Notes under the pieces: generated by a model
What the model saw: only the letters and a program-made list of their open reading frames with translations
Told to the model about the DNA's origin: nothing
The model's database searches: none
Translations under genes and position numbers: made by a program
Shown here: one piece after another, positions 1 through 10,954 of the stretch
Layout of the letters: each line of letters begins with the position of its first letter
Position numbering within the stretch: the first letter of the stretch is position 1
NCBI GenBank assembly: GCA_001600415.1
Contig: BCJX01000003.1
Coordinates: 2,604,761 to 2,668,760 of the forward strand
Reading direction: 5' to 3'
Length of the DNA stretch: 64,000 nucleotides
From: Pascua guehoae
Lineage: Eukaryota; Basidiomycota; Tremellomycetes; Trichosporonales; Trichosporonaceae

Positions 1-1394
1 CCATTGCATGTCGGTTTCCAGGTCAAAGTAGGCCCCATCACCAGGATCAGAATCATGTTTGAAGATGAAACTGACTTCGCGCAGCCGAGGGTAGTTCGCA
101 GCACCAAGCCTAATCTTACGAATGCCGGGTGGTCTCGCCGCTGAGAGCCCCGTCTTGTAGCACAGATTGATGACAATTTTGCCTACTTCGGGGGGATATA
201 CTACGGGTGGGAGTGACAATTGCCAACGTTTTCCGTGGGTTTCGACCACGACACGCTCGGCGGGGAATGGGGAGCAAGGCGACCCATCGCTTTGGGGTAC
301 ATTGTTGCGGACTGTATGCAGGCGATTGGCAAATGACGAGTTGAGCTGCTCTACACAGGAGGTCGGAATAGTTCCGCAGATATCCAGTACTCGCGTATGT
401 TCCAGGGCTGCGAGTGTGGTCTGCGGAAAACGGACATCAAAGTCGCAGGGAAAAGTAACGTTGCCATCGGGCCATCCTGCAATGTTGCCACCCTCCCACA
501 ACCAGTCCTGATTCTGTGTACGTCGAAGCTGAATACGTTGTTCCTTGTCGAGGTTGTGACCGTAGTAGAGGCAAACACGGGTAGGGTAATACGACGCCAC
601 CCTCACGGAGAAAAGCTTTGATGTTTCGCGAAGAGCCATGAGGGCCTTGCGAGGAGCCAACTCGATAATCATGTCCATAATGTGAGGGAAGAATTTGTGG
701 TCGATCACCGTCCGGGGCGAAGTCACAGACTGTGACAGCGAGAGATTCGGGGAAGACAAAGCGTTCGAGGAAGACGGCAGTCGCGACGAGGAGTAAAGTA
801 CCAGGCGAGAATCAGGAGCCGTGCTCAGAAGGAACGAGGGAAGGGGAAACAAACGCCGTTCCGAGGTTGAGCGGGGCGTGTGGGGCTTGAGTGCGGATGA
901 CTTGAACGAGTAAGTACTGGGTGATGAAGCCTTGGGTGATGAAAGCTTGGGTAATGAAGGTGTGGGTGTTAAAAGCTTGGGCGGTAGAGGCTGGAGGGAG
1001 GGAAGGTGAAGTAACGCCGACGGTGCGGAGGAAGATTGCTGTGCGGAGGTTAGGACACTTCCGGGGATTGGGGGGGGAAGGAAGGAAGGTTGCCACTCAC
1101 AGGTCGCGAAGACGCCGGGGTAGCAACATCGAGGACGTGGGCCGTCTTGGACGCTGTGTTGGCCTTGGTTGCTACGTTCGAGTTGATGGCCGTGATGGCG
1201 TTGGTGTTGGCGACCGTGTTGGCATTAGTGGCCATGGTGGCTTCGGTGGGGGTGGGATCTTCGGTGGCCATGGTGGCCATGGTGGCCAAGGTGGTCTTCG
1301 TGGCCTTGTTGTCGTCGGCGATCACGCGAGCCGAGTCCATGGGATTGTCGGCTGCGGCGTGGTTATCCGCCTTGTCGGGTGGGAGGTCGTCCAT
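1..1394 (-). CDS. Partial protein with F-box-like segment, cut by the window edge
   Basis: The gene runs off the left edge, so its C-terminus is missing; at least 428 codons are visible. The start at 1394 (MDDLPPDK) opens a 98-codon first exon. An intron at about 991-1100 (GTGAGT donor, pyrimidine-rich CTCCAG acceptor) keeps the frame, and exon 2 stays open to base 1. Residues 1-190 are low complexity: an Ala/Thr/Asn-rich part, then a Pro/Ser-rich part. Around residues 192-230 there is a helix-rich segment beginning VIDHKFFPHIMDMI and containing ALMALRETSKLF, which resembles an F-box or a related substrate-receptor helix pair. The rest has no motif I recognise. Basidiomycete yeasts carry expanded families of such proteins, so a receptor role is possible, but that is inference and I assign no function. 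Confidence 0.6.
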
Positions 1395-1835
1395 GACAGA
1401 GTGGATTGAATGAGAAAGTGGACAACAGAGGAAAGGGAAACAGTTCAGAGGAAGAATAAATACACGGCCTGAGGCGTGTCCGTCATGATCCACACGGCCG
1501 CACTGTGGCACTTTGTCACCAAGGGCGCACCATCACTGCGTCATCGGGTTTGGGCAGGGAAACTCGAAGCACGGACAAGTGGGGATCAATGAATTTCCTC
1601 GTCACCGTAGTCACTACGTGATTGCAGTGGTTACAAGCTCTCTGCTCTCTACCACGACTCTGTACAGTATGGTTTCTTGAAAGGGAATCTCGTTGTTGTT
1701 TACATGCCCTCTGGTGACGGCGCACGACTGCAGGCATGAACGTGGTCCCAGAACCCTCTGCTATGGCATACCTGAAGTCCATTTGTTGCATTCTACCCCA
1801 ACTATATCACCATCCCCGCCCGCCCCATCCCCCAC
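1395..1835. other. Intergenic: promoter of the gene at 1-1394 and 3' end of the next gene
   Basis: About 440 bases with no supportable gene. It holds the upstream region of the minus-strand gene ending at 1394 and the 3' flank of the minus-strand gene whose stop lies at 1836. No clear motif was seen. Confidence 0.6.
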
Positions 1836-2659
1836 TCAATCCCTGTACCCACCCCCCCTCACCTTCTCACCCTCATCCATCCTAACGTACCCCTCACCCG
1901 GCATCGGCAACCCCACCCCCTTCTCCCTCCCCACCACACGCTTGACATTACGCCCCGACGTGCGCCCCATCTGAACCACCCAGGCAACCACGGCCACGAG
2001 CCACGCCACGACGGCCGCCCACGCGTTCCGAACCGCACTCCTCGCCCGCTCAGCGCGGGGCGGGAGCGGCGCAAGCTCGGCGACGAGCGAGTCGCCCTCG
2101 GCCGTGCGGTCGATTGCGTCCTTCCAGGTCTCGGATGTGAGGGGGTTGCTGCCCCAGCTCGCGCACCAGCCGTGGCTGTGGTCGACCCACGCCGAGGCGA
2201 GGTGGAGTGTGAGGCGGTCCGGGGTGACGCGCAGTTGGGTTGCGGTGTAGTCGAGCATTTTCTGGGGTTAGGTGGGGTGTATGTGGAGTGTGGGGTGTAT
2301 GTGGAGTGTGGGGTGTGGGTGTGGGTGTGGGTGTGGGTGTGGGTGTGGGTGTGGGTGTGGGTGTGGGTGTGGGTGTGGGTGTGGGTGTGGGTGTGGGTGT
2401 GGGTGTGTGGGTGTGTGGGTGTGTGCAGAAGGACAGTGCCTCGCCCCAGGTTCCCCAGAGTAGGGATGGGGATGGGACGGCATGATAGGCGACCCCAGGT
2501 GGCGAGGCCGACTCCAACTATGACCATGTAGAGCAAAGCAACAGGGGCTAGACTTACTTCATAGTCTGGGCGGTAGCCGCGGCACCCCCGCGACATGGGG
2601 TAGGTGACGCACCGGCCGAGCTCGGGGCACGAGATGATGAGCGTGAACGGTGGGCACAT
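1836..2659 (-). CDS. Unknown small protein with one hydrophobic helix
   Basis: Two exons encode about 175 residues. Exon 1 (2558-2659) encodes 34 residues, starting MCPPFTLIISC and ending RPDYE just before a GTAAGT donor. Exon 2 (1836-2261) begins directly after a CTAACCCCAG acceptor and reads KMLDYTATQL onward. The intron (about 2262-2557) contains a long hexanucleotide repeat. One hydrophobic stretch at about residues 115-133 (AWAAVVAWLVAVVAWVVQM) could be a membrane anchor; a basic segment follows it. The N-terminal part carries several Cys and Trp residues (SHGWCASWG). I do not recognise the family. Support comes from the good splice signals, the maintained frame and the uninterrupted exons; there is no homology argument, so the gene model is moderate. 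Confidence 0.5.
2311..2425. repeat. GGGTGT hexanucleotide microsatellite
   Basis: On the plus strand, GGGTGT is repeated 16 times without interruption from 2311 to 2406, followed by irregular GGGTGTGT units to about 2425. Just upstream (2272-2310) a unit of about 20 bp containing GGGGTGTATGTGGAGTGT is present twice. The whole array lies inside the intron of the minus-strand gene at 1836-2659, so the transcript reads (ACACCC)n. Confidence 0.95.
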
Positions 2660-3162
2660 GGTGGGTGATAGAGCTGGATGCGGGAGCTGGATGCGGGAGC
2701 TGTGGAGAGAGAGAGAGGTCTAGGCGAGTGGGGCCAGGGAGGTTGGAGGCTAGGTATATGGTATACTGCGGGGTTGAAGAGCGGCTGTATTTAAGATGTC
2801 CAGAAGAGGATTCGTGATGCGTCATGCACCATGTTATAGTCAATGTGCGTTGCTGGCATGCACAAGAGTCGACGGTTGACGTGTCGAGTCCACTCATGCA
2901 AGGCGATGCTCATGGTCCGTGTGTTGTCACCGCCACCGCCACCGAGATGGTCTGTGACGTGTCTTGGCGTCCTGGCACCCTTGGCGACTGACTTTCCTTC
3001 AGGCTCCACGTCACCTCTGCAAACTGTCAATGTGTCAAGACGCGGTGGCAACACCAACAGGCACGCCAATATCTAGCCAACAAGGTGCAACGAGCTCTAT
3101 GCATGTGATGCCATGCTACTTCTACTGTCCGTCTCCCAAGCCTATTTCCAACCATGCAGCCC
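2660..3162. other. Intergenic region between the unknown gene and VPS10
   Basis: About 500 bases with no gene seen. It includes the upstream region of the minus-strand gene ending at 2659 and the 3' flank of VPS10. A short CCACCG-type repeat lies near 2928-2945. Confidence 0.6.
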
Positions 3163-6100
3163 TCAGTCGTCGTCCTCATAGTTTCCACCGAGAATCTCGG
3201 CGTCCTCGTCGAGCGGGAGGGCGCGGTACGGTGTCGGCCGCGAGAACAGTCCGTCGATGAATGGGACTCTGCGCTCGAGCGCCGACCAGCCCGCGCTTAC
3301 GAGCCCGAGGAGGAAGTATGGCACGCTCGCAAGCGTCGAGATGACGCCGGCCGCACCGCGATTTCCGCCATACGCGCGGTGCTCGCCGAGGCGGATCGAG
3401 CCCGTGCGCGAGCCCTTTGTGAGGTACCACCAACCGGCAAGTGCGGCACACGCAAAGGGCAGAATGGCAATGGAGCCCCAGAACAGCCCACCCATCGAAC
3501 CGGGGCTGCCAATGAGGCCTGGGCAACTGTGTGCCTTGCCCCTGTCGGGTCGGTCGCCACCATCACAGGTCGAAAATGGAATCTTCTGATACGCTGTGCG
3601 CTCGTACCATGTCGACTCAAAGCCCGTGCACTGCTCGGCTTCGGTGCTGTCGAGTGACAACGGCGTGGCTCCGTCGAAAAGCACGCACTCGCCCTTCGAG
3701 TTGCGCACATGGTTGAACGAGCACTCAAAGTCGGCCGCCGTGCACGTGCAGTTGCGCTCAATCGTCCGGGGATGCTCAATCTGCTGCCCAATGTAGCAGT
3801 TGGCGGTGCGAATGCGCCGGTGGTACAGCGTCTTGCGACCAAACAGACACTCCTCGGCCCGGTTCTCGCTCGGCGACCACAACTCGAAATCGTCGTGGTT
3901 CGGGTCCGAAGGATCCAGTACGCCTGGGAGGGTCAGCAATGGTTTCCACGTACTCCTCCATCGTCAACGTACATTTCTTGTTGGTAAGGGAAGTAAAGTC
4001 CAGGTGGACAAGGACACTCTTTCCCCTGTCAGATGGGTCCGTTCCGACGAGGAAGAACCGCCTACTCGTGTCCTCTGGCACTGTCTGAATGGTGGTCACA
4101 CGGAGCAGCTTGTCAAACGAGTACGATTGCCATGTCAGGCCCTCGTCCGTGCTGTAGAGAACATGGTCGACGGGTTCCTCGTCATTCACGAGAACAATGA
4201 CCGATCCCGAGTCCCCGTACTCCCACATGTGCGCGTCCTTGTGCACCTCCTCCCAGGTAAATCCACCGTCGCGCGTAAGGAAAATGTCGCTGTCCTTGTA
4301 CGGTGCGAGCTCCTCGCCGACGTTGCCGACAGCAAGCATGAGGCCAATCGCTGACGGACTGCTGTACGTCGCTTTCGGGTCGCGACGCTCCGTGTAGCCG
4401 TGAATGTGGAGGCCGCACTTTGTAGACTTGCACTCGTACGGCTGGCCGAGCGAGTCCTTGTCGGGCGGGGTCAGCGGCTTCCAGGTACCGCCGTCGTTGT
4501 GGGTGATGCGCGACTGAATCTTCTTGATGCCCGACATGTCAATGTGGTCAGGGTTGGCGACAATGTTGACCATGATAATGCCGTCGAGGCCAATCATCTT
4601 TTCGAAATCCACATAGCCCCGCGAGTCACGGTTGACATACTCGGCCGATAACGTGTAGTACGTTCCGTTCGAGTTGGACTTGAAGATGCTGCCCCATTCG
4701 GCCCCCGCCTTGGTGTTCATCGTCATGTGCACAAAGACCGAGTCGGTATTGCTCTCAAGGATCGTGTACGCGTGGTTTTCAATCTTCATGTTGGGCGGGA
4801 ACTGGGCCTCGGCAAAGTGCGTGCCGTCCAGCGAGGCCTGAAGGCCAAGCACGCCCTCTCCCTTGAGTTGGGCAACCAGCATGTACTGGGAAAACGTAGT
4901 CCAGCCCACAATCGAAGGGAAAAGGGTCTTCTTGTTGCCGTAAAAGTTTTGTCCCGCAACGAGCTGCAATTGATTGTCCCCAGCAGTCTTCTGCGAGCCC
5001 TTCTTGGTCGCATAAGACTCGCAGATAATCATGCGCTCGTCGATCTTGAGTTGCTGATCGCGCGCCCATTGGCACGTCTTGACATACTTTTCGATCTCGC
5101 GCCAGCCGCTTCCGTGGTCCTTTGTGTAGTAGGCCACCGCATGGCAGCTTGTCGACAGGGACGATCCGCAGTCGACCGAGCCAGTGAAGATGAGCCAGTC
5201 TGCTTTGGTTGGGTGGAAGTCGAGCACGGGCAGGGAAAGCGCGTTGGTCTCCATTGGCAACTTCATCGAGTGCCACGACTTGGCCGTGTCGGTTGTGTAG
5301 TAGATGACGCGTTCGTCGGTGATCAGGTATGCCCGGTCAGAGACATACGGGTGCATGGCGATCGCGAGGAACTTTTTGCCATTCTCCACCTGCGACCACG
5401 AGTAGCCCTCATTGCGCGACTGCCACACAGTGCCATCCTGAAGGTGGAGAAGGACCGTCTGAGACGCAGAGAAATAGTAGTGGCTGTTAATCTTGGATTC
5501 GAAAATGTGCTAGGTGTTAGCGCTGCCTACAAACGTCTACTCACAGTGACATGCGATCCCTTGCCTTCTGACGGACGCGTGCCCTTGCACGGCTTCTGGA
5601 CCTTCTTGTCGCGCTCAAGTCCGCCCTTGCACGTGTTTCCAGGGATCTTGCGGTATCCAGATGAGCCCAGGTACGTGCCGCCTTCGTCCTTGCAGGAACC
5701 GACAGGGACAACTTCTGGACCAGCGGCAACACATTCGCCGTTCTCACGAACAAAGTTGAAGTCGCTACTGTCAGCGGGTGCCGCAGATTTCCCAAAGACT
5801 CACCATTCAAAGTCGTCCTTTGTGCACTTGCAGTCCTCGTCGTGTCCCACGGGGTCCTCAAACTTGTTTCCGACGTAGCACTTGGCACCAAGCTTGCGGC
5901 GCATATACCATTGCTGCTGTCAGTCTTTTGAAGCCTCTTTAATCGACTCACCTTGTGGCCCATGATGCACTCCTGCAAGTCGTGGCCGCCAGCGTACCAC
6001 TTCTCAAAGTCACTGTCCTTGCACTGGCGCGTCTGGAGAGAAGCAAAGTCGAGGAAAACAATTGCCCAACGGCCCTCGCCAGACGAGTCGCGCGTGGTAG

Positions 6101-7774
6101 AGCCGAGGATCGTGAACTTTTGCGACGTCGAGTCGGGAATGGTGGTGAGAACCGTGGTCCGAATGGTGACACCGAGATCAAGCTTCTCCCATGACTCGCC
6201 ACCGTCGTACGAATACTTGACGTGGTCTGTGGGTTGCTCGTCGTCGGCCATGACAAGAACACTGCCTTGGTCGCCAAACTCATACTTGTGCGCGCCCTCC
6301 TGCACCATCTTCCACGTGAGACCAGCGTCGGTCGACAGGAACGTATCGCACTGCTCGTAGGGCATGAGGTACTTGCCCACAGAGCCGACAGCCATGACGA
6401 AACCGGGAGCCGTCGACGAGAACACGGCTCCCAGGTTGTGCGGTGTCGACACAGAGTGCAGGTTGAGCGTGCAGTCGTCACGGTCTTTCGGGTCGCAGTC
6501 CCACGAGCTGCCGTCCTGCTTCTTGGGGGGAGGCGTGAGCGTGCGCCAGTTTGAACCGTCATCAAACGTAATGACAGTCTTCTTCTCCTTTGCCTCTCCA
6601 GATTCGACCTCCTCGCGGTTGAGGACCATGTTGGCGATGGCAATACCGTCGAGACCCTTGAGCGCCTCATAGTCGACGATGCCAGCGTCGTTGCGGTTCG
6701 TGTCTGGCAGAGACTCGACAAAGTACGTGCCATCGGCCGACGACACGAAAAGAGTGCCAATCCGCGCCCTTGGAGACGTGAGGACGTCGACGGCGATCGA
6801 GTGGGTGGTCGACTCGACAATCGTGTACGCGTTCTCCACCAAGCTCGGCATGACAGAGTGCGGGAACTGGGCCTGTCTCCAGTTGACGCCGTCTGTCGAG
6901 ACATAGAGCTGCATCGGGTTCTGCGCGGCTCGTCGAGTAGTGGCACTCGACGATTGGACTGCGACGACCATAAACTTGCTGACGATACCCAAACCGACCA
7001 CACCACGCGCGTGCTTTCCGATGCCGAGGTCGACATAGTTCTTCGAGGCAAACCAGTCGTTTGAGCGGAACAGGCGCGTGTCAGCGAGACGGTTGCCATC
7101 GGTAGGCTTGGTCTCGTACGCGATGCAGAGTACCATGTTGTCGTCGGCGCCATCAATGTTCTCGTTTTCGTGTGCAAATGTACACTGGGACGTGGTCTCG
7201 AGGAGGACCTTGGGTTCAGAGCGGAACGCGTCGGTCGTGTAGTATGTCGTGTCCCAGCATGCCTTCTTCTTGTCCCAAGGCCAGTGAATCTTGCCATCGC
7301 TTTCGCACTGGGTTCCCTGGAAGAGAATCCAGTCTGATTTCTTCGCGTGGAACGAGAGAGGGCTAGAGGACACTGTCGCCTCAATTGGCGTCTTGAACGA
7401 TTGCCATGACGCGCCACGGTTATACGTCACCCAGTGCTCGTCCTTGCGGCCAATAGCAAACGCCATCTCTTTCGCATGCGGGTGGTCGATAAGGCGGGCA
7501 ACCTCGCCAACAGAGTCGACCTTGGACCATGACTTGCCCTCGTTTTCCGACCGGTACACAGACGCGGTTACGCCATCGTGGAGCAGCACAACCTGCCATT
7601 AGCCACAGCGTTTGGGAGGAGGACGCAGCGGCGATGGGCGCGGGAGCTTACTGGAGAGTCATCAAAGTAGAATAGCTTTTTGGGGAGGTTTTTAAAGCGC
7701 GTAACGTGTACTTCTGGAGCACCCGCCGAGACCAGTGGGAGTAGCAAGCTGAGGGCCGATAAGATGACGACCAT
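3163..7774 (-). CDS. VPS10: Vps10/sortilin-type sorting receptor
   Basis: Type I membrane receptor that carries soluble vacuolar hydrolases from the Golgi to endosomes. Six exons (introns about 7593-7651, 5914-5951, 5765-5803, 5510-5544, 3924-3972) encode about 1463 residues, near the usual fungal length. A signal peptide starts [17 protein letters not shown]. Two Vps10 beta-propeller domains follow (about 25-588 and 700-1210), with repeated Asp-box motifs such as SENEGKSW and TRDGGFTW. Each is followed by a Cys-rich 10CC module (for example [15 protein letters not shown]). A transmembrane helix lies at about 1355-1378 ([19 protein letters not shown]), then a cytosolic tail of about 85 residues with a further hydrophobic patch and an acidic end (GGNYEDDD). 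The Met at 7774 was chosen because it begins directly with the signal peptide; an in-frame Met at 7840 is the alternative. Confidence 0.95.
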
Positions 7775-8671
7775 CGCGTGGCAAAAACGGACGGCCCCCC
7801 TCCTGGGGGGGCTCGGAGCGGCGCCAATGCCGGGCAACATGAGTCGAGACGGCGGAGGAGACAGCGGTGAGAGTCTCGTGCGTTCCGCCGGCTGGTTGTC
7901 TCGATGTGTCTGGTTTTAATGGGATGACGGATTAAAAGGGAGTGAGACGGAGAGAATGAGCAATGTTGTCGTGTTGGATGCTGTCGTGTCGGCTGCAGCG
8001 CATCCAGAGTGCCTGCGCGCCGGTTCATGTCGTGGCTGCGGGTGTCGCGCTGCTTATGGTTTAGCCAGGCACGGTTCTGGCTAGCATCCCGCCGCCGCGC
8101 GACCAGACCTGGCCCGCTGCGTGCACAGCGTGCACAGCGTACAAAGTAGTATATGTACGTCACGGCCCACAGCCGTCAGCCACACCGCCTTGCACTCACG
8201 ACAATTCCCTTGTTCAACCCCCCCTTTTACCCAAGTTACCGGCAGCGGTCTGGCATAAATTTCGAACACTGGTGACTGTTTCTTCTGTTGCTCTTCTCAT
8301 TCCACTCCTCTTCTCTCCCACTTCGTTTACGGCCACATTGTAAGTGTCTTTGCCTCTTCCACTCCCCCCCCTACGACATTCCTATGATGTTTTTATTCTT
8401 ATCTACATTGTCTGATCTCAAGAAGACACCATTTCAACAAACCTGATCCTTTCCCATTCTCCGACATCCACTTTTCTTCCAAACTTGTTGGAACAGCGCT
8501 GACCATCTGTGCAGCCCCATTCTGTAGCGTGTCGCTGGCAAGGTATGCCCACCTCTTCTGTAGTCGTATGCATGTAGCTGAGCCCACTAGTGCACAGTAG
8601 CGATCGCCGTGTCAACGCCTGGTCGCCCCATCATCCTCCGTGACACTTACCTGTTGGCAGGCGAGACCACG
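7775..8671. promoter_or_regulatory. Divergent promoter region VPS10 / Rcm1-like, probable 5'-UTR intron
   Basis: About 900 bases between two divergent starts, with no supportable coding exon. A GTAAGT at about 8340 and a CTGTTGGCAG acceptor ending at about 8660, only 11 bases before the plus-strand start codon, suggest that the methyltransferase has a 5'-UTR intron. A CT-rich stretch at 8270-8360 looks like a transcript leader. Confidence 0.45.
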
Positions 8672-10446
8672 ATGAACTTTTATCGCTCAGCTGCGCTGGC
8701 GCTCGACCACCTCGACAAGCACCAGGGGTCGGTCAAGGGTTCACTCGCAGCAGCAAAAGTGCAGGCAAGCGGCGGCGAGGCGAAGCGTATTCTGGCCTGT
8801 GAGCATTGCTGGGTCACGATGTTGGAGAAGCGCTCTGCTGACGGTAGTGATCATCGAGACCCTCAAATGTGGGTTTTGGACCGACGATTCTACTGTTGCC
8901 TTGCCAACAGTTCCTCTGAACAGAGAACCGTACTAATTCCAGACCGTGACGTACTGCAGCAGCTCCTCAAGGCCGTGCCGTTGCTCAAGCTGGAGAGCGA
9001 GACGTTCAGGCGCCGTTCAACCCCATCATCAGCCAACCTCGCCCTAGTCCTCCTGCATGACCTGCTCTTTTCAGCAAAGGGCAAAATTGAGGCGTCGGAA
9101 AAGTGGCCGCCAAAGCCTGCAGTTCTGCGCCACCAGGCGCGGCTGCGTGCCGAGCTCGTACGCATACAGCTTCGGGCTGGCAAGGCGAGTGTGCGCGACC
9201 TTGGCAAGGCTGCAAGCTCAGCAGTCGAGGCGCGCTACGTGCGGTGGAACCCGAATGTGGATCTCTGCCGCGAGGCCGACTGGTCGCTGCCTGCGCTCCA
9301 CGCCCACCTGGCAGGACGCGGGTTTACGCTACTCTCCGAGGCCCAGTACCCCGTCCCCGACGGCAAGTACTTTCTTGACCCGCACCTCCCCGACTGCCTT
9401 CTCGTGTTTCCGCCATCGTCGACGTGGTGGGTCGGAGACAAGTGGTACGAGGCCGGCGCCGTCGTGCTCCAGGACAAGGCCAGTTGCTTCCCCGCGGCGG
9501 TCGTCATGGACGGCTGGGACGAGAGTGAAGGCGAGTGCCTCGACGCGACCGCCGCTCCCGGAAACAAGACGAGCTTCATGTCGGCCCTCATGGGCAACTC
9601 GGGCAAGCTGTACGCGTTTGAGAAGAGTGCCAACCGGTACAAGACGCTCGAGCGCATGCTGGAAAGGGCAAACTGCACAAACGTGACTGCGACCCGTGGC
9701 GACTTTACAGAAGCCAACCCCAACGACTATCCGCAAGTCACGCGCATTCTCCTCGACCCTTCTTGCTCGGGATCTGGAATCGTCAACCGCCTAGACTACC
9801 TTGTCGAGGCCGACGAGGACGAGTCGGACGACCAGACCGAACGGCTCGAAAAGCTCGCGGCATTCCAGCTCCAGATGATCCAGCATGCCTTCAAATGTAC
9901 GTCTGGCCATCCTCCCAAGTATTCTCTGACACACCAGTCCCCGCCGTCCGCAGGGTAGTCTACTCGACCTGCTCGATCCACGCCGAAGAGGACGAGCGTG
10001 TCGTGGCCAAAGCGTTGGATGCTGGAAAGGGCGAGTGGCGTCTCGCCCCACGCACGTCCGTCCTCCCCACATGGGAGCGCCGCGGACGCGAGGACGAGCT
10101 TGGCGACATGGCCGACTCGGTCATCAGGTGTCTGCCCGAGGACAAGACCAACGGGTTCTTTGTGTCGTGCTTTGAGCGCGTGGACGGGGACGCCGAGCTT
10201 GGCGAGTCGGCCGGCATCCCGCCACAGTCGAGCAAGAGCGGCAAGACCACCAAACGCAGACGCGAACAAGAAGACGAAGAGGAAGTCGAGAACGAGCAGG
10301 AGCAAGAGGGCGACGGAGAGCTGGGTGGTGCAAAGGACGACCCTCAAGCGGTGTCGGCAAAAGCCAAGACGGCTGCGCAGCTCGAGCGCGCTAAGCGCAA
10401 GAAGCAGCAGCAGAAGAAGCGGAGGAAGCAGACAGGCACACAGTGA
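8672..10446 (+). CDS. RCM1: 25S rRNA cytosine-C5 methyltransferase, NSUN5/Rcm1 type
   Basis: Nucleolar SAM-dependent methyltransferase of the NOL1/NOP2/Sun family that makes 5-methylcytosine in large-subunit rRNA. Four exons (about 8672-8798, 8848-8868, 8943-9896, 9938-10446) give 536 residues. The N-terminus NFYRSAALALDHLDKHQGSV is typical of NSUN5. Catalytic motifs are present: the SAM loop DATAAPGNKTSF, the DPSCSGSG motif, and the STCSIH motif with the catalytic cysteine, which lies just after the last intron. The tail is first acidic and then strongly basic (KRKKQQQKKRRKQ), a likely nucleolar signal. Exon 2 is only 21 nt and supplies part of LIIETLKYRDVL. The start at 8672 was chosen because the family N-terminus begins there; the open frame upstream looks like UTR. 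Confidence 0.93.
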
Positions 10447-10954
10447 AATGGCATGTATAGGGCGGGATAGCACATATTGGGTTGCTGCAGGCCGGGTATA
10501 CATTTTACAGGACGCAGTTCGAGAAATCTCACATGCTCGATTTCTGGACTCTGCCTTTGGTAGTGCCTGATATGGGTCTCTCATGGCTGTGCATTGGCCC
10601 ACTACTGGGCGTGAGGAGCGGCCGTTGTCTCAGCGCTTTCCGAAATGACGAGTTGTGGTGACGTAAAGCTGGGGCCCCCATTATAATTTGGTTCCGTCGG
10701 GTGTTCCCGACGTGGCCGAGGATGGTCGCCACCGTCAGTGTCATCATGGAGTGGGCGTGGCCACCGCCTGCAGAGCGAGTGGCGCAGTGGCGCATGGGAT
10801 GGAATGCGACTTGGGACATACATCCTCCCGTCTCTTGTCCTTCACTTCATTCTTCACCACCTTCACTTCTTCCTCTCTCTCTCTTTCCAGCACTCACCGC
10901 ATGCCTCCAATCAACTAGTCTGATACCCAGCACAAACGGTACCCTTCACCCACC
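10447..10954. other. Intergenic region upstream of the RING ligase
   Basis: About 500 bases without a gene. The last 150 bases are CT-rich (10840-10900) and probably form the transcript leader of the plus-strand RING gene. Confidence 0.6.

Noticed and set aside
2311..2425. GGGTGT array read as an internal telomere
   Set aside because: No subtelomeric context, and flanking housekeeping genes lie on both sides; a microsatellite inside an intron explains it. Several repeat-encoded open frames there were also discarded.
4727..5878. 383-codon open frame on the plus strand opposite VPS10
   Set aside because: Antisense shadow of conserved VPS10 exons and their introns.
5948..7417. 489-codon open frame on the minus strand in another frame within VPS10
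   Set aside because: Alternative frame of a VPS10 exon; Arg/Ser/Thr-rich translation without any domain.
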